A DNA stretch of 64,000 bases. Origin: Megamerina dolium (taxonomy: Eukaryota; Arthropoda; Insecta; Diptera; Megamerinidae). Location: assembly GCA_963854835.1 (NCBI GenBank), contig OY978530.1:12040609-12104608 (forward strand). The letters run 5' to 3'. The stretch's first letter is position 1; each line of letters starts with the position of its first letter. Positions 33,895 to 44,537 of the stretch are shown piece after piece. The notes below the pieces were generated by a model that had not been told where the DNA came from, searched no databases, and saw only the letters and a list, made by a program, of their open reading frames with translations. Position numbers and translations under genes: made by a program.

Positions 33895-34620
33895 ATGAAT
33901 TCCACAGAACATAGAGGCAACAACAATTGTCCTGTATGTGGTATAGTATGTGTCAGTCAACCACGTACTCCATTAGAAGCTCCTGGTAATGAGCCGCAGA
34001 TCGCAGATCGGGCCAGATATATACTGATGCACATACTGAATGCATTAGTAATCCAACTGCAGAAGCGATGCAAGGTTCTTTTGAAAATGCTATGTCAAAT
34101 TCAGCTGCTGAGCAAAGGCAAGTTATAAGAAATATTGTAACGGCTGCAGTTGGTACGTAACAGGCAGAGAGTTTAACATCCTTAAGTGAGCAATTAATCA
34201 GACTCATTGAAACAAATATTAAAGCTGGTTTTAGATGTATTAATATTCGTGGAATGCCACAAGCTTCGCTACATTCGAATGTTGAGCCTTTGAAATCTGC
34301 TCCACAACAAAGAATCTCACCTGTTGTTGAACATACAACAACAGAATTTTTGCGCAATTTAACTCCGAATTATTGTTTGAATGCCGGAAATGGATATTCT
34401 TCTACTGAATAAAATTCTCGTCCTTATAAAATAAGACACACTATTTTTAACTGGAAAATACGATAGTCCGATTGTGTTGGAAGCTTAACAGTTGATGATT
34501 TTGTTTACCGTGTTGAAGCTTTGACCCTTCAAATGTTAAGCGAAAATTTTGAATTCCTATGTCGTAATGGTGATTATGTAGAAAAGATAAAAAAATACTG
34601 AAGATTAAAAATAACAAAAA
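33895..34620 (+). pseudogene. LTR-element gag remnant
   Basis: Degenerate + strand gag related to the one at 60.1-60.5 kb. Pieces: SLSEQLIRLIETNIKAGFR (about 34,170-34,235), a Thr/Pro-rich linker, and SLTVDDFVYRVEALTLQML with SENFEFLC (34,485-34,565). The last piece is the start of a gypsy-type Gag core. ATG at 33,895 may be the original start (MNSTEHRGNNN). Many stops; no LTR recognised around it. Confidence 0.6.
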
Positions 34621-34852
34621 AAAATGTTTTGGGTATTTTTATTCATCCAGCTTACAAAACTTTTGTTAGTAATATACTACAATATACAAATCCCATATAC
34701 CAATCAACAATCTACAATTGATCCATACCAAACGTATGTTTGTATGTAATCATTGTGTAGGGAAAGTAACTTTTCAGTACTCACACATGCCTAATCAACG
34801 TGACTAGTCATTGTGTTACATAATAATAATAAACAATTTTTTTTTAATATAT

Positions 34853-35113
34853 GACACCTATAGGTCCCAAAGAGCTCTTTGGCCGAGCTTCTCTTTCAGT
34901 AAATTGTACGTATTAAATTTTGTAGAGTATCAGAACGGACCTACTTACATTAGCTGGTTCCAAACCCTTGTGACATCACTTTCCTGAGTTTTGTCAAAGA
35001 GCTCTTTTAGAAGCTTTTTCAGGGAAATTCTTATTGCCGAAAGAATTGCCACTTGCTTGCCGACAGATGTTTGCGACCTACAGAAGGCCAACGCATTAGC
35101 CACTGAACTAAAA
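34853..35113 (-). mobile_element. tRNA-derived SINE, copy 6 (diverged)
   Basis: Minus-strand copy running from the 3' end (TAGGTCCCAAAGAGCTC) through GGTTCCAAACCC to the head remnant CACTGAACTAAAAT. Many substitutions, and most of the segment between the A- and B-boxes and the REC head is eroded, so it is an old copy. The following 200 bp have no feature. Confidence 0.82.
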
Positions 35114-35327
35114 TATCGTATTACGAATTGTATGGAAAGTTGCTTTGTCGGCATTTTCACAATTATGAGAAATATTGGCATAGATTGTGTATTTCACAAC
35201 TATGAGGAAAATTGGTCTGGGTAGATGTGTGCTCGTGGTTTCATTGATATAATTTTTGGGATGGTTGACTGATGGTTTCATAGGAACTTTGATTGTGGTT
35301 AGTGTTATATTTTAGTATATTATGCTT

Positions 35328-35376
35328 ATGAGTGCTCGTTGTACTTGCGAGCACTCATAATGCTTATGAGTGCTCG
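35328..35376. repeat. Short hairpin with direct repeat
   Basis: ATGAGTGCTCG (35,328-35,338) and its perfect reverse complement (35,348-35,358) form an 11-bp stem with a 9-nt loop; ATGAGTGCTCG appears again at 35,366-35,376. It lies in otherwise AT-rich unclassified DNA. Confidence 0.7.
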
Positions 35377-35607
35377 CTTGCTATGTTTTCTCATCTCGGC
35401 TTATTTACTCTCTGCTGTGTTTCACGGATAGTTTTGTAACATCATATTGGTTGCTGATAATGTTGATGGCACCGCTAGCCATGTCTCTCAAAATTTTACT
35501 GTGTTAATTGATATTGAAATCTCGTCGATATACTGATGCTCTCTTGTATGTGCACAGGAATTCACAACAAATTTCTCAATTATACATCAGTTATATCTAC
35601 GTATATA

Positions 35608-35827
35608 CACTTAGCAGAAAAAGTGTACATACAAGAAGTAAACAACTCTTCGCTGCACTAAATACCAATAAGGAAACAATTTTTCTCAAAAGAAATTATT
35701 TTTTATTTAAAAGTTGCAGTATTATATTTACTTTAAGCCCAAATACATTGTATAATGTACAGAAAAATTATGAGAAATAAAATAATTCAAAAGCACCTGT
35801 TAATTGGTCAGAAAAAGTCTACGTACA
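35608..35827 (+). repeat. Left long terminal inverted repeat
   Basis: Begins CACTTAGCAGAAAAAGTGTA; the inner end repeats the motif as CAGAAAAAGTCTACGTACA at 35,809-35,827. The two motif copies are probable transposase sites. Confidence 0.9.
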
Positions 35828-36572
35828 GAAACGAAAACGGGACTTCCCCGCTCATTTGCTCGATCGCTCGTGCCATCAAAAGTTTTTTTTCACAAGTTTT
35901 ATATTTAATACGTATCGTGGATCGATTTTGTGCTTTGAATAATCTATTTCAAGAAGTTTAATAAAGACAAATTCAAAAAGAAAGGAAATTGGAGTTGAAG
36001 AACGGAAAATTATAATAAAATTATGGAAAGAAGGCCAAACTTTCCGTGAAATTGCTAAAACCCTTGGGAGAGCGCACCCCACAATTCAAACGGTGATGAA
36101 TAATTTCAAAAAACTGGAACTTTCGTGTCGCAACCACGTTCAGGACGACCTTTTTTTCTGACCCAACGAGAAAAAGATGTGTTTTGCGGCTTGTTCAGGA
36201 TAATCCTCGACTGAACACAATGAAAATTGCTCAAAATGTTAAGGAACAGTTTAACAAAACCATGCATAACGACACCATGCGCAAAATTTTAAAAAAAGCT
36301 AACTATCGTGGCCGCGTAGCACGCAGGAAGCCGTTTATTTCGCTCATAAACCGACAAAAACGAATTTCTTTCGCCAAACAATAGATAAATAAGCCGCCAG
36401 AGTTCTGGGAGAAGGTGCTATTCTCAGATTAGAGCAAGTTTTGCCTGTTCGGCAAAACTTGCCAAACAAGCAAAGGACGTCAGCTTGTGTGGCGGAAACC
36501 ATGCACAGCTTTTCATGCGCAAAATCTTGTGGGCACGGTTAAACATGGCGGAGGTGGTATTATGGTGTGGGG

Positions 36573-36585
36573 ATGTATGGCTGCC
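36573..36585. repeat. SINE copy 7 target-site duplication, left
   Basis: ATGTATGGCTGCC, repeated as ATGTATAGCTGCC at 36,944-36,956 (one mismatch). Counting it once keeps the transposase reading frame across the insertion. Confidence 0.88.
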
Positions 36586-36943
36586 GTAGCTCAGTGGTTA
36601 GTGTGTTCGCCTTCTGATCTGTATGTCGTGGTTCAATCCCCGGCTGATGCATAACAAATTTAATATCGATAAGATTTTTCTTTCGAACGGTACCCACCTG
36701 TCGGCAAGCAATTGGCAATTCTTCCGACAAGTAACAACTTGCCATGAAAAAGCTTCTAAAAGAACTCTGTTACAAAGCTCAGAAAAAGTGATGTCACAAG
36801 TGTTCTGCCGTTCGGAACCGGCTAAAATAAGTAGGTCCCTTCTAATACTGTCCAAATTTAAGACGCAAAACAGTAATGGAAGAGAAGCTCGGCCAATGAG
36901 GTCTTTGGGGCTTTAAGTGCCACATATTTATTTTTTTAATTTT
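36583..36943 (+). mobile_element. tRNA-derived SINE, copy 7 (full length)
   Basis: Head GCCGTAGCTCAGTGGTTAG, B-box GTGGTTCAATCCC, standard body and the end GGGGCTTTAAGTGCCACAT followed by an ATTT/T-rich tail. About 360 bp and one of the least altered copies. It lies in the transposase gene of the Tc1-type element. Confidence 0.95.
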
Positions 36944-37428
36944 ATGTATAGCTGCCAATGCAGTCGGCAATTTGGTGTTCATTGAGTCAATTATGGATCA
37001 GAGAGGTTATTTAAATATTTTAAAAGAAAATTTGAAGCAGAGTGCTGAAAATCTCGGCCTGGGTTCTGACTGGCACTGGGTTCTGGTTGGCACAGGATAA
37101 CGACCCGAAGCATACTGCCCATAATGTGAAGCTTTAGATATTATATAATGTCCCGCATCAATGCAAGACCCCTCCACAATCACCTGTCCTTAATCCTATT
37201 GAACATTTGTGGGATTTACTTGAGCGCAGGATAAGGCAGCACACCATCACCTCCAAGGAAATGCTTAAAAATGTGATTTTAGATGAGTTGCACAAAATTT
37301 CAACGGAGGACACATTCAAGTTAGTCAGGTCTATGCCAAACCGATTGCAAGAAGTCCTAAAACGGAAAGGCTACCCAACCAGCAATCTTTTCCACAAAAA
37401 ACAATAATTTATCATATAATCTTATCTT

Positions 37429-37651
37429 TGTACGTAGACTTTTTCTGACCAATTAACAGGTGCTTTTGAATTCTTTTATTTCTCATAATTTTTCTGTACA
37501 TTATAATTTAATGTATTTAGGCTTAAAGTGTACATAATACTCTAATATTTAAATAAAAAATAATTTCTTTTGAGAAAAATTATTTCCTTATTGGTATTTA
37601 GTGCAACGAAGAATTGTTTACTTCTTGTACGTACACTTTTTCTGCTAAGTG
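37429..37651 (-). repeat. Right long terminal inverted repeat
   Basis: Reverse complement of the left repeat with few differences. The inner motif begins TGTACGTAGACTTTTTCTG and the outer end is TACACTTTTTCTGCTAAGTG. Confidence 0.9.
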
Positions 37652-37653
37652 TA

Positions 37654-38061
37654 TGTTGCATAGTTAATGTTTCTTATTTAGATATACATGTATTCCAATA
37701 TACCGTATATAAATATAATTTATACGTTATATGAAAGATGATAAAAATGCATTGTTGTTTTGTATTCAAATGATAACGTCATTGAATTTTTATTATCGTT
37801 GATGCAATAAGCATCTTTTCGTACTGTTCGATGGAACGGTTTTCAATATAATCCGTTGAAGATGGAATGTACTTTGTTATATATATTTAATATAATAAAA
37901 TTTTATTATTTTTTTTTTATTCTACATTCATTTCTGTATTTTATAATTTTTTCGTTGATGCTGCACTTTTGTCCACTGTCTAGTACTATCCAATTTCGAC
38001 TTTACTTATTTCTTGTGGAACCCTATTTTCTCTTAGGATAATAATGGAGATATTTTTCGTT
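37654..38061. other. AT-rich flank, no feature
   Basis: About 400 bp of T-rich sequence. A 61-codon + frame (37,856-38,041) is Phe/Leu/Tyr-rich low complexity and not convincing. Confidence 0.5.
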
Positions 38062-38421
38062 AAAAAAAAAAAAATATGTGGTACTTAAAGCCTCAAAGGG
38101 CTCATTGGCCGAGCTTCTCTTTCATTACTGTTGTGAGTTTAAATTTGGACAGTATTAGAAGGGACCTACTTATTTTAGCCGGTTCCGAACGGCAGAACAC
38201 TTGCGACATCACTTTTTCTGAGCTTTGTCACAGAATTCTTTTAGAAGCTTTTTCATGGCAAGTTGTTACTGTTAGAAGAATTGCTAATGGCTTGCCGACA
38301 GGTGGGTACTATTCGAAAGAAAAATCTTATCGATATTAAATTTGTTATGCATCAGCCGGGGATTGAACCACGACATACAGATCAGAAGGCGAACACACTA
38401 ACCACTGAGCTACGGCACCCA
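38062..38421 (-). mobile_element. tRNA-derived SINE, copy 8 (full length)
   Basis: Minus-strand full-length copy: tail (A-run, ATATGTGGTAC) at 38,062, end motif AAAGCCTCAAAGGGCTCATTGG, body, B-box complement GGGGATTGAACCACGAC and head complement CTGAGCTACGGCACCC at 38,406-38,421. No clear target duplication. Confidence 0.94.
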
Positions 38422-38485
38422 CGTTTTATAATTTATTTTTTGTAGGTAGGTATATTTTACAATATTTTATGTTATTGTTTTTTTT

Positions 38486-38497
38486 TGTCATATATGA
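38486..38497. repeat. LOA copy 2 target-site duplication (3' side)
   Basis: TGTCATATATGA, identical to 43,381-43,392 beyond the 5' end of the element. Confidence 0.92.
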
Positions 38498-38599
38498 GGT
38501 AGGTAGGTAGGTAGAATGGCTGCGACCCTGGTCGCTCAAGTAGCAAATAGAATGCCGTTTTGAGCCATAAATCTCGCTAAGACCTACTGAGTGTTGAAG

Positions 38600-39477
38600 G
38601 ATGTGTTACAACCAGCCGGAGTTGTTTATGAACTGAAGTATATGGGAGATCTCTATTTTAGATACCTGTCCTAGGTTATCGAAGAAAGGTCTACCTAAGG
38701 ATGTTAATCGGTTTCTGGATAAGACCGGGCATTTGCCAAGAAATACTCTACCGTCTCCTCAGCGGTGATGTCGTTGCAGCTTCTGCAGTGGTCGTTGTGC
38801 GGGATACCCATTTTCTCCGCATGTGTACCAATGGCCCAGTGGCCTGTGCATACTGCTATTATTTTGTGTGTGACGGCCCTAGATCTACTCAGAAGGCTCC
38901 TTGTCCTCTTCTCGCTGTAGTCTGGCCAGGTGGCTTTTGAAATTTTGCAGGTCGTGGTGCTAGTCCATCTCCGCTGCGCTTTGTCTAGGTAGTGTTTATG
39001 GATAATCCCCTTGGCTTCAGCTAGGGGAACACCTACATCGGCAATGGGTGTTCGTTCATTGTCTGCAGATGAGCCCCTGCGAGCTAGCTCATCAGCATTC
39101 TCGTTGCCTGCGATTCCCTTGTGTCCTGGAACCCAGATAACTGATACTTCGAGGTAGGCAGATATTGCGGTTATTATTTTTTTACACTCTCCGACCAGCT
39201 TTGAGCTAACAGTTGGCGCGGCTAGCGCCTTTATAGCTGCCTGGCTATCGGAGAGAATTGTTGCCTTTCCAGTTATGTTCCTTTGTTGGAGCAATTCGCT
39301 TGCTTGCAGAATTGCGTCTACCTCCGCCTGGAACACACTGCAATAAGAAGGAAGTTTTACGGACGTTGATATTTCTAAGGACTCCGAATAGACTCCTGCT
39401 CCAACTCCAGAGTCCATTTTGGAACCATCCGTGAAAATATGTGTATCCCTACCAGTCAGGATCCCACCTTTCTTCAC
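38600..39477 (-). pseudogene. LOA copy 2 ORF2: RNase H and C-terminal knuckle
   Basis: RNase H with IFTDGSKMDSGVGAGVYSE, FQAEVDAILQASELL, LSDSQAAIKALAAP and VSVIWVPGHKGIAGNENADE, so all four catalytic acidic/His regions are present. The C-terminal knuckle starts CRSCNDITAEETVEYFL, but a 2-bp deletion at about 38,735 changes its last part. A 1-bp deletion near 39,472 separates this frame from the RT frame. Apart from these the domain is intact, unlike copy 1, which has a 7-bp duplication here. Confidence 0.92.
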
Positions 39478-41205
39478 TCATTTCTACTTGGAAATACGGC
39501 CTTGATGCCTCTCTCAAAAGCCAACTTGCGAGGGCAGAAGTCCGTCCTGTTGTTAACTAAATCTATTGGTACATTCCTAAGGATGCTACTGTGTCCTTGT
39601 TGAGTACACTTCCAACATCCAGATTCCCTGAGTCTGAGTGCCGTTTGCGATGCAGTACATAGTATGTGCAAGTCAATTGGAAGGAGGTTTAAAATAGGGT
39701 CCAAGGCCGCTGCAGGGCAGGTGCGACAGGCCCCAGTGGCACCAACGCACGCAGTGCGCTGAACTTTCCGTAGTTTATTGGTGTTATAGTTCTTCCGTAG
39801 AGCTTCCCACCAAACTACAGAGCCATAGGTCAACACCGGTCTCACTACCGCTTGGTACATCCAGAGCACCATGTTCGGCCTTAGACCCCACTTCTTACCA
39901 AACATCGATTTGCAAGCATAGAAAGCGATGCAGGCCTTCCGTACTCTCTCCTCGATGGATGTTTTCCAATTCAGTTTGCAGTCTATAGTCAGTCCCAGAT
40001 ACTTGGTACTGTTCGATAGGATTAATTGCTGTCCATTTAGCGTTGGTAGTCTGAAGGTAGGTGGTTTGTACTTTCTCGTAAAGAGCAGTAACTCCGTCTT
40101 ATCCGGATTCAACCTAAGGCCACAATCTTGTGCCCACCTACTTAGTTTTGCTAATGTTCTTTCCATGATTTCATTCATCGCGGAAGGAAAGGGACCCGAG
40201 ACTAGGATCGCCACATCATCAGCGTACGCTACAATCTTAACTCCATTTGCGTTAAGTTCCACAAGGATATCGTTTATAGTTATGAGCCAGAGCAGGGGGG
40301 ACAGCACGCCCCCCTGCGGTGTGCCCCTACGTACCCGCTTACTACGTTTTGCACCCCCTAGCTCAGCTGTTATTTCGCGGTTAGTGAGTAAGGATGAGAT
40401 CCAATTTCTAATTGGTTCTGCCGTTTCTGTCCTGGCAAGGGCGGATCTAATGGAGTCCGCATTGACGTTATTGAACGCTCCCTCTACGTCAACAAACGCC
40501 GCCAGAGTGAATTGTTTATACAATAGGGACCTCTCCACTGTGCGTACCACCTCATGTAGTGCAGTTTCTGTAGACCTCCCTCTCAAGTACGCATGCTGTA
40601 CTGAAGAGAAAGATTTCTCGTCTAGAAGCTCCCGTATATATAGGTCTAAGATTCTTTCTAGAGTTTTTAATACAAAGGACATAAGACTTATTGGCCTGAA
40701 GTCCTTGGCCAGTTCATGTCCTCTTCTACCCGATTTGGGGATGAAAACCACCCTTGTTCTCCTCCATGTAGTCGGGATATGGTTGTATCGAATACAAGCA
40801 CGGAAGATCTCCTTTAGCTCCTTAACCAAAGAATTCTGAGTCTTCTGCATCATTATAGGGAGAATACCGTCTACCCCCGGGGATTTGAAAGGTGAGAAGC
40901 TATTGATTGCCCACCCTATTTTCTCCTCAGTCATGATTTTATCCAGCAGCGCCGCCGATACTTCCTGCTGTACCGGTTCGCTTCCTTGCTTTGCCTCATC
41001 AGGACTGTCTGGAAAGTGAGTATTTAAGAGGATATCTAAAGTTTCGGCCGCCGATTCCGCCCAAGTGCCATCGGCGCGCTTTATAAAGGTTTTATTAGAG
41101 TGGTCTTTAGCCAGGATTTTACCGAGTCTTGCTGAGTCCTTCGTGGCCTCTATCGACTCGCAGTGTTCCCGCCAAGATTTTGACTTTGCAGTCCGTATAG
41201 CTTTT
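39474..41205 (-). pseudogene. LOA copy 2 ORF2: reverse transcriptase
   Basis: The 486-codon frame 39,474-40,934 holds the complete RT: SPGVDGILPIMMQK, VFIPKSGRRGHELAKDFRPI, AFVDVEGAFNNVNADSI, GTPQGGVLSPLLWLITINDI, YADD (40,215-40,226) and KYLGLTIDCKLNWKTSI. In the same frame upstream (40,935-41,205) the linker reads DGTWAESAAETLDILLN without the stop found in copy 1. The RT synthesises DNA from the nicked target. It is cut off from the endonuclease by a 53-bp deletion at about 41,228. Confidence 0.93.
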
Positions 41206-42207
41206 TTATATTCCCTCAGGGAATATCTTGGACCTCAGGTCGCTCAGATCCCTATCCCACCATGGCGGGAAGATCTTCTTACTCCTAGATATAGGACAGG
41301 CAACTTTGTAGGCCACCTGAAAACTTTTTTCTAGAGACTTGACCCGGTCTTCCAGACTATTCCGGGACTCTATGGCTGTTCTATTTCTATGGAGTCTATC
41401 GCTAACTACCTTGTCAAAAAGATTACAAGATGTTCGTTTGGGGTTTCTATGTGGTTGTGTAATCTCCCTCTCCCAGCCTAGGTCAAAGAGAATCATTCGA
41501 TGATCCGACAGGGAGATTCGTTTCGAAACTGTCCAGTTACGAATTACGAGGTCGGGAGAGTTAGTTGTGAGAGTAATATCAAGGACTTCTTCCCACCCCC
41601 TACAGGTTTCCGAGCCGGGGAAAGTGAAGGTAGGTGAATCGCCCTTGTTGCAAATATTGAGATCGTCGGATAATATAAAATCAAAAAGAGACTCACCTCG
41701 CTCATTTGTTTCGCTGCTTCCCCAAATCGCATGTCTGGCATTGGCGTCGCAGCCCAATAGAGCATCCTCTTTGCTGTTACTGATGTTGCTGATGAGCCGT
41801 TGGACCTCCTCGGGAGGCGCTAGACGGTCATGCGACAAGTACGCTGAAGCGATCATAAGACTGCGACCGCTCTGCGACTCGATCTTGACCACTACGACAT
41901 CGTAAGAACTAAAATTAGGTAGAAAGAAAGCGGTAATTGTGTTCCTTACCAGGATGCACGCCCTTGGCTTACCTTCACCATGCGTATAAAAGAGGTTATA
42001 GTCCCTGGTGTGCAGACCCATAATCTTTGAGCGCCATATCCAGGGTTCCTGTATAAGACAGATGTCGATGTCCTCCTCTCTGAGAAGGATTATGAGGTTG
42101 TCAGAGGCTGCTTTGGCATGCTGCAAGTTAATCTGCGCCACTCTCAGCATCTCCTTGTTTGCTGGTTTGTGGCGCACTTCCAGTTTGCGCGGTTGATGAC
42201 GAGGCAC
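41206..42207 (-). pseudogene. LOA copy 2 ORF2: AP endonuclease
   Basis: 333 codons from an ATG near 42,207. APE motifs: RVAQINLQHAKAASDNL, CLIQEPW, LLGCDANARHAIWGSSETN and VSKRISLSDHRMILFDLG, followed by the PPWWDRDLSDLRSK linker. The catalytic residues (Asn in QINL, Glu in QEPW, Asp-Asn in CDANA, SDH) are present. It ends in SKIFPEGI because 53 bp present in copy 1 at 9914-9966 are missing here. The start overlaps the ORF1 end by about 80 bp in another frame. Confidence 0.92.
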
Positions 42208-43299
42208 CTTCCCCGGCCGGCTCAGCCAGCTTGAGCCCCTCTAGGGGCTTGTTGGTGTCATCAACCTCTTCCAGGTTATCATCCGGAGCCACCGAAGCCG
42301 GAAACACCTTCATTTTGACCTCCCTGATGCCAAACCGAAGCTTATTTTCTATCTGCTCAAGTGCCCCCAGGGACTCATTGCAGATAAGCAGAAGGACTGG
42401 TTGGCTGTTGCGCTGCTGCTCTTCGATCTTAATGACCGACCAGTCGTCCATTGGGACACCTGGATTCTGCAGCTTCAAGCACTGGATGAGCTTCGACTCA
42501 TCCAGTTTCATTGCCATTCTTGGCAACCAAATACGCGCCCGGGGCCTCCTGGGAATCTCCGCTGCCGGGATGATCTTAAGCGAAAGACCCTCCCATGCGT
42601 TACTGATCTTAGTTACGCATTTGCCCAGAAATTCCCTCGAGAATCCGTCCGCGCATTTAATCACCCGACAGCCTCGACAAACCTCCTCGCAGTTGAAGGC
42701 TGGAACTGGAGTTTGTTTCTCTAAGAGGTGCTCGACGACCATCTCAGATAGCCGTCCCTCAATAGAGTTCCATACTGCCAGCACCGGCCTTCCATTGTTG
42801 CTCTTCGCGTCAACAATAGCAACCTGGAGGAGGTCTCTGACCACCTCACTATAAGGTTGCCTTGATGACGCTGGAGCAACAGCGGAAGGACCCCCCCCTG
42901 CTTGGAGTACTTGCCCTTTTTTGCGGGGTGATCAGTCACGTCCTGTGACCGATTCCGCTTCGCTGTCTGCTTCGGCTGTTGTTGTGGCTGTGCTGCTTTG
43001 TTTGCGAGTGAGGTCTCGTACTCCTTGACCACCGCCTCGTACCTGACCTTGTCCTCGGCATCCCGCTCGTGGACTTGGCCATCTTTCTCATTCTTGGCGA
43101 TCTTATCCAGTATAAAAAGCGCCCTTTGGTACCTCGCTTTCAGCAGGGTACCGGACGACTTCTTAGACTTCTTGGGAGCCGCTGTGGCTGGCGTGCTCCC
43201 TTTGTTGGATGTTGATGGAGTATTTTTGTCTATGACAGGGGTGCTATGTCTGGCACCCTTGTCATCCTTGTTTTTGATGCTCTCCTGGCTACTGGCCAA
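42128..43299 (-). pseudogene. LOA copy 2 ORF1 (DUF4780-like), homopolymer frameshift
   Basis: The start is ATG at 43,299 (MASSQESIKNKDDKGARH). The N-terminal half is Lys/Thr/Pro-rich with a charged helix (RALFILDKIAKNEKDGQVHE), and the C-terminal half has a globular domain (VAVIDAKSN-type start, FNCEEVCRGCRVIKCADGF, LPRMAMKLDESKLIQCLKLQ) that I associate with the DUF4780 family of LOA ORF1s. It has no zinc knuckles, unlike jockey and R1 ORF1. A run of nine C at about 42,889-42,897 shifts the frame, so two overlapping frames (42,721-43,299; 42,128-42,844) result. Probably an RNA-binding protein. Confidence 0.85.
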
Positions 43300-43380
43300 G
43301 AGATCATCCTCCGAAAGCGCTCCCAGAGCGCTCCCCCTTACTTCCTGGTTTTTGTGTTTGTTCTGTATGTTCTCCGTTTA

Positions 43381-43392
43381 TGTCATATATGA
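43381..43392. repeat. LOA copy 2 target-site duplication (5' side)
   Basis: TGTCATATATGA directly upstream (in element sense) of the LOA 5' end; identical to 38,486-38,497. Confidence 0.92.
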
Positions 43393-43868
43393 AGTAATAA
43401 AGGAAAATAGGTTTTTTTATGTAATTCTCATACCATTCCCATAGTTTTTAGTCGATTAAGTTGATTGCCTTACAACTATGGCGAGCATATTATAAATGAT
43501 CTATTATTACTTCTTGCATCTAGAAATTGTAGTTTAAAACAATATTTTTGTATATTGAAAATATTTTAATTATCATGTGTCTGTCTGGAATGTATTTATG
43601 CATATAGAAATTTTATACTTTCACGCCGAAAATGAAAAATGCTCATACTTGTCCATTTGCTGGTTTTTTATGCATTTTGTCTGTAATTTGTAATTCTTGT
43701 ATATCTATATGCTATATTTTTTTTAGAGTGTCGTTCTCACAATATTATAAAGGTGCATTTTAATTCAAATGGTGAATGTAATTGAATTAAATTTTTTATA
43801 TAGAATTTGGCTTTTGCATTTGTTGTATGTATGTGTTTTGTTTAGTGTGGAAATTTAAATCTCGTGTA
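43393..43868. other. AT-rich flank, no feature
   Basis: Sequence that was contiguous with 38,422-38,485 before the LOA insertion. T-rich, without motif or frame of interest; it may include the 3' end of the neighbouring LTR element. Confidence 0.5.
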
Positions 43869-44520
43869 TCAATATTTTGTACATTTGGTTCCCATACTTT
43901 TATGCATACATTGTATTATCTCAACGTAATTTAATTTTAATACTAATAGTTTTTTAGGATTTATTAAATTATTATAGTACTTTTTGCCTTTTGGTCTGAT
44001 TTGAATAATCGTTGTTGCTGGACTTTTTATATTCACTATTTCATAAGGTCCTGCCCAAATGGAACTATATTTGTTTTTCCTCGTTTGATTTTGTAATAAA
44101 ACCTTTTCTCCTACTTTCAAAGTTATCGGGTGGATGCACTTGTTATACTGTTTTTTGGGGACTTCTATCGGTTTTTCCTGATATTTCTCAACCAGTTCAT
44201 GCGACCTCTGTAGTCGGTATTTTAATATCTTGTTTTGGTCCTCTGCGTTGTATTGTACAGCGGCGTTTTTTTCTTTGTTTTCAAATTTGTTACAATATCG
44301 GTATTAAAGCCATATAGTATACAGAAAGGTTTTCGTTTTATTGTTGTATTTGTTTGAACATGCATTGCTAATGCTAACCCCTGGTCCCAAATTGACAAAT
44401 CTTCTATTACAAAACTCAGGGTATTCTGCTTGAGGTCTGTGGTTTTTTCCTATCGAACCATTTGGTTGTGGATGATAGGGTGTTATTTGTAATTTTTTAA
44501 CATATAGTATTTTGCACTCG
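43869..44520 (-). pseudogene. Gypsy-type integrase, C-terminal part
   Basis: Minus frame 43,869-44,120 reads KVGEKVLLQNQTRKNKYSSI then WAGPYEIVNI, the chromatin/DNA-binding C-terminal domain of gypsy-type integrases. Upstream (to 44,520) other frames give TPYHPQPNGS, the region of the catalytic Glu, and SIWDQGLALAMHVQTNTTIK, RKPFCILYGF. Multiple shifts. Integrase joins the element DNA to the host chromosome. Confidence 0.82.
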
Positions 44521-44537
44521 GCTCTGCTTCTGAAAAA

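Larger units (their letters stand above)
35961..37407 (+). pseudogene. Tc1-type transposase broken by a SINE and stops
   Basis: Helix-turn-helix: VEERKIIIKLWKEGQTFREI and AKTLGRAHPTIQTVMNNFKK (35,990-36,110). After a shift the frame gives MRLVQDNPRLNTMKIAQNVK and RGRVARRKPFISLINRQKR (36,184-36,384). D1 region FWEKVLFSD is followed by a stop. VKHGGGGIMVWGCMAA ends at the SINE (36,586); NAVGNLVFIESIMDQRGYLN resumes after it (36,957). The D2 region reads in a shifted frame (about 37,095-37,115), and the E motif NPIEHLWDLLERRI is at 37,194-37,235. C-terminus to KKQ. The gene is inactive and was probably so before the SINE. Confidence 0.9.
35608..37651 (+). mobile_element. Tc1-type transposon with long IR/DR ends, carrying a SINE
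   Basis: Flanked by TA (35,606-35,607 and 37,652-37,653). Inverted repeats of about 220 bp (35,608-35,827 and 37,429-37,651) each contain the motif AGAAAAAGTSTACRTAC at the outer and again at the inner end: an IR/DR arrangement as in Minos, Paris and S elements. Total 2,044 bp, about 1.68 kb without the SINE. Confidence 0.93.
38498..43380 (-). mobile_element. LOA-clade LINE copy 2, near full length
   Basis: 4,883 bp flanked by a 12-bp target duplication. The 3' tail is GGTAGG repeats on the + strand (38,498-38,514); the 5' UTR is only about 80 bp. ORF1 (DUF4780-like) and ORF2 (endonuclease, RT, RNase H, zinc knuckle) overlap. Very similar to copy 1 but with different lesions, which suggests both derive from recently active masters. 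Confidence 0.95.

Noticed and set aside
42159..42854. 231-codon + strand frame
   Set aside because: Antisense shadow of LOA ORF1; Ser/Arg/Leu-rich and without motif.
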